From assembly GCF_003945595.2 (NCBI RefSeq), contig NW_024104418.1, forward strand, positions 488,193 through 552,192: a stretch of 64,000 bases of DNA. The letters are read 5' to 3'. Of the stretch, positions 61,576 through 64,000 are shown piece by piece. Position numbers and translations under genes: made by a program. The stretch's first letter is position 1. Each line of letters starts with the position of its first letter. The stretch is from Pipra filicauda (taxonomy: Eukaryota > Chordata > Aves > Passeriformes > Pipridae). The notes beneath the pieces are model-generated. The model made no database searches. It was given only the letters and a program-made list of their open reading frames with translations, and had not been told where the DNA came from.

Positions 61576-61581
61576 TGTTAC

Positions 61582-64000
61582 TTGCTCTAGATATTATATG
61601 GATTCAATTTCCATTATTGTAAGGTTATTCCAACTGTATTTCTCAGATCCTGAACAACAGATGTTCGAAAAGTATCTGTTTATGATTTCCTTTAGCTTTC
61701 ACCTGCTGCTTCATTATATTTGGAAGCATGTTACATCTAGTTTGATATAGAACAAGTAGTCACATAGAACTCTGCCTGGGTTGAGAATCTGAAAGGAAAA
61801 AGTCTGTTGTGCCAGGAAAAAAATTACTTTCCATAGCGTTCCTTTAAAACATTTTAGTTTTAAAGCAAAGTTGAAAACATATGGGTACAATTCCTGTGGT
61901 AATTTCTTCCTGCTTTTAAGTGTGAACGATTTCTGATTCTTAACCCAGGTTTCTCACTCTAATTTGAAATGCCTTCTACTGACTTTTCTAGTGACATCTG
62001 GTGAATTCATAGTATTGCCTTGCTTGTGTAACACTCAGAATAATGGTAGAAAAGCTCTCTTCTCAAAAAAATAATTCTTTAACATAGTGGGTTGTATCAA
62101 AAAATAAAAAATGAAAGGGTCAAATCTGTATCATAATAATATATGTTTACTAGATGAATCAAGGTTTTTTCATGGTAAATAGAATTTTTCCCCTTTTTAT
62201 TGTTTTGGGGTTTTCCTTTTTTTTTTTTATATGGTTATTTCACCACATTAGATTCTGGCAAATTTTATTGCGTTTTTCCTACACTACAGCTGTTAACTAC
62301 ACTACACTGCACAGTTAACTACAGTGATGTGAACTTCCCTTTCTGAGTCTGGTCAATTCACAAATAATAAATAATGGTTTTCCCTTACTACTAATCCTAT
62401 TTTTTGGTTTTGTATTGTATAAACAGGTCAATTCTCAAATTCTAAATGTAGATTATAGAATATCTTTGGTGCAACAGATTTATCAAGATCTTTAAATTCA
62501 GCCTTGATTAGCTTCAGAACTAGGAAAGATTGATCTCTTTTGTCTTCCTGTTTTATTGAATTTGAAAAGAAAGTTAAAAAGGTAAATATATAAGAAAAGA
62601 TGGAAGAGAAAGAAAATAAGTCAGTTCAGACATGGTACTATTTTCAGTTGTTCTGAGAGTTGCAGTTATAGACGCACCTGAGAATGATAGGGCTCCAATA
62701 CCTTTATTCCTCAGCCTTGTCTGCACCATTGTAATCTCTGATGGATATCACCACAGCGATACCCATCAGAATCTTTGCTATGGTCTGGGAGTTCAGGAGG
62801 ATGAATGTATCTTCAAACTTCCAAGCGAGATGAAGATTGCAATGAGTATTACATTTTTATCAAGACTACATTAAAAGTCTGTAATGAAGTGGTGAAAATA
62901 ACACTTGCACTACCTAACAGGAAACTCCTTTTCCAATAGGTGGTGTCTCACATTTTCTTTCTCTTCAGATGCCAATGGATTATTCTATTTACAAGTATAC
63001 CTAGTTTCCTGCATACTTCCTTTAGAAGCCCCAGTTTTAGACACAAAGGACAGAAAGTATTGTTGTTTTGGCAAAAAGCAAAATCTTCCTCTGAAAATAT
63101 CACTGTATCACTCAAAGCCCTTACTTTCCTCCTGTATCAGAAATATATATTCTAGGGTTTGCAACTTCCTCGTGGTCCAGAGATGTCAGGATATTTTCAT
63201 ATGTATAGAGACTCAGCACAGTTAACCATAAGACTTTTTGTTTTAGACTTTCTCTCCTCTTTCTGTGCCCTGTGACATTTCCACTCCTCCTTCTCTACAC
63301 ACGCACTTCCTCCCTCTTGTTCATATATTTACTCTTAGAGTCATGAGGACGTTCAAGAGCACATCTGCACTGCTCTGATCAATAGAGAGAGGGAACAAGC
63401 CTTCAGCAACACTCAATATTTGCCCCTCTTCTCATACTGACCCAAAACACTGACAGATTTCTTGGTCCTGCTCAAGAGCAATGAGCATCTGTGGTAAAAC
63501 AGTTTCCACGGTGCTGTTGTGCACACCCAGATGGTTTTTATTTATATCCTTTTGCTTACAGTAAGAGTACACAGTATTAACTGCAGACTCCAAAAACACT
63601 GAATGAGGCAATCTTTCACTGTTGCTATTTATTAGCCTAGTTTCCAAAGAAACTATAGCTTATTCTGCTCAGTCACTGAGTCTGGGTATGTACATGAGAA
63701 AGAAAAAGTGTTTCTCTAATAACTTCTGAACACCTAGTCTGATTTCAGCCAGATATGACAGAGGAGGTGAAACATAAAGACAATTTAAAGTGTGTAAGGT
63801 CTTAGTGAAAAATAGACAGCTGATGTTGGAAAGACCTTACGACTCTCAGTAGTTGTCACAAAATGATTTCTACAGAGAAAGACTAAAATTAGATGCCAGA
63901 GGTTCTGTGACAAAAGCCTTATTGGTGTTCTGATCACAGGCATAGCTTCCACTGAAGCACACAATTAACTAAGAGATAATAAATCCATAATAAACCAGAC
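61582..64000. other. Unique AT-rich DNA
   Basis: I recognise no gene, exon or repeat. Open frames of 80 to 106 codons at 62632-62874 and 62905-63225 lack splice context and family motifs. Confidence 0.5.

Noticed and set aside
62632..62874. 80-codon plus-strand open frame as an exon
   Set aside because: A stop and weak splice-like sites surround it, and the residue content gives no family signal.

Overview
The window looks like an AT-rich stretch of nuclear DNA from a bird. The evidence is the repeat content. Chicken-repeat-1 (CR1) LINE copies sit on both strands, many ending in the tandem ATTCTATG-type 3' terminus. There are also pieces of the avian ERVL-type LTR family, solo LTRs and mononucleotide, CA and AC-rich tracts. 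Nothing bacterial, plastid or mitochondrial is visible. No intact cellular gene, tRNA, rRNA or CRISPR can be supported. The window reads as an intergenic or deep intronic gene-poor region. Family names come from remembered consensus sequences, not from a database search.

Layout. 1-13.3 kb: unique AT-rich DNA with no repeat I can name. 13.3-17.7 kb: a CR1 3' end, a minus-strand ERVL-type LTR cut off by a second CR1 tail, and a plus-strand ERVL-type LTR/leader piece with a diverged ~30 bp minisatellite. 20.4-20.9 kb: a solo LTR whose relative lies at 61.16-61.58 kb. 21.5 kb: a weak exon-like ORF. 24.9-25.7 kb: a CR1 mosaic (3' tail joined to the endonuclease-RT linker) abutting an ERVL LTR piece. 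27.58-28.88 kb: the most striking element, a 5'-truncated non-CR1 LINE of RTE type on the minus strand with a perfect 12 bp target-site duplication and an RT frame broken by one stop. 28.98-29.69, 34.8-35.1 and 35.9-36.3 kb: minus-strand CR1 copies. 35.2-35.5 kb: an ERVL LTR piece. 36.46-36.70 and 42.75-42.98 kb: two short LTR-like units recognised by structure (TG...CA ends and direct flanking repeats). 40.9-42.4, 49.2-50.3, 50.87-51.03 and 56.6-57.1 kb: plus-strand CR1 copies. 55.24-55.48 kb: the best candidate cellular exon, bounded by good splice sites. The remainder is unique AT-rich DNA.

The parts do not form a working system. They are a record of separate retrotransposon insertions. 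The points most worth a second look are the RTE-type LINE (in birds such elements are associated with horizontally acquired AviRTE), the small solo LTR with a 6 bp duplication, the exon candidate at 55.2 kb, and two abutting perfect hairpins at 57.7 kb.
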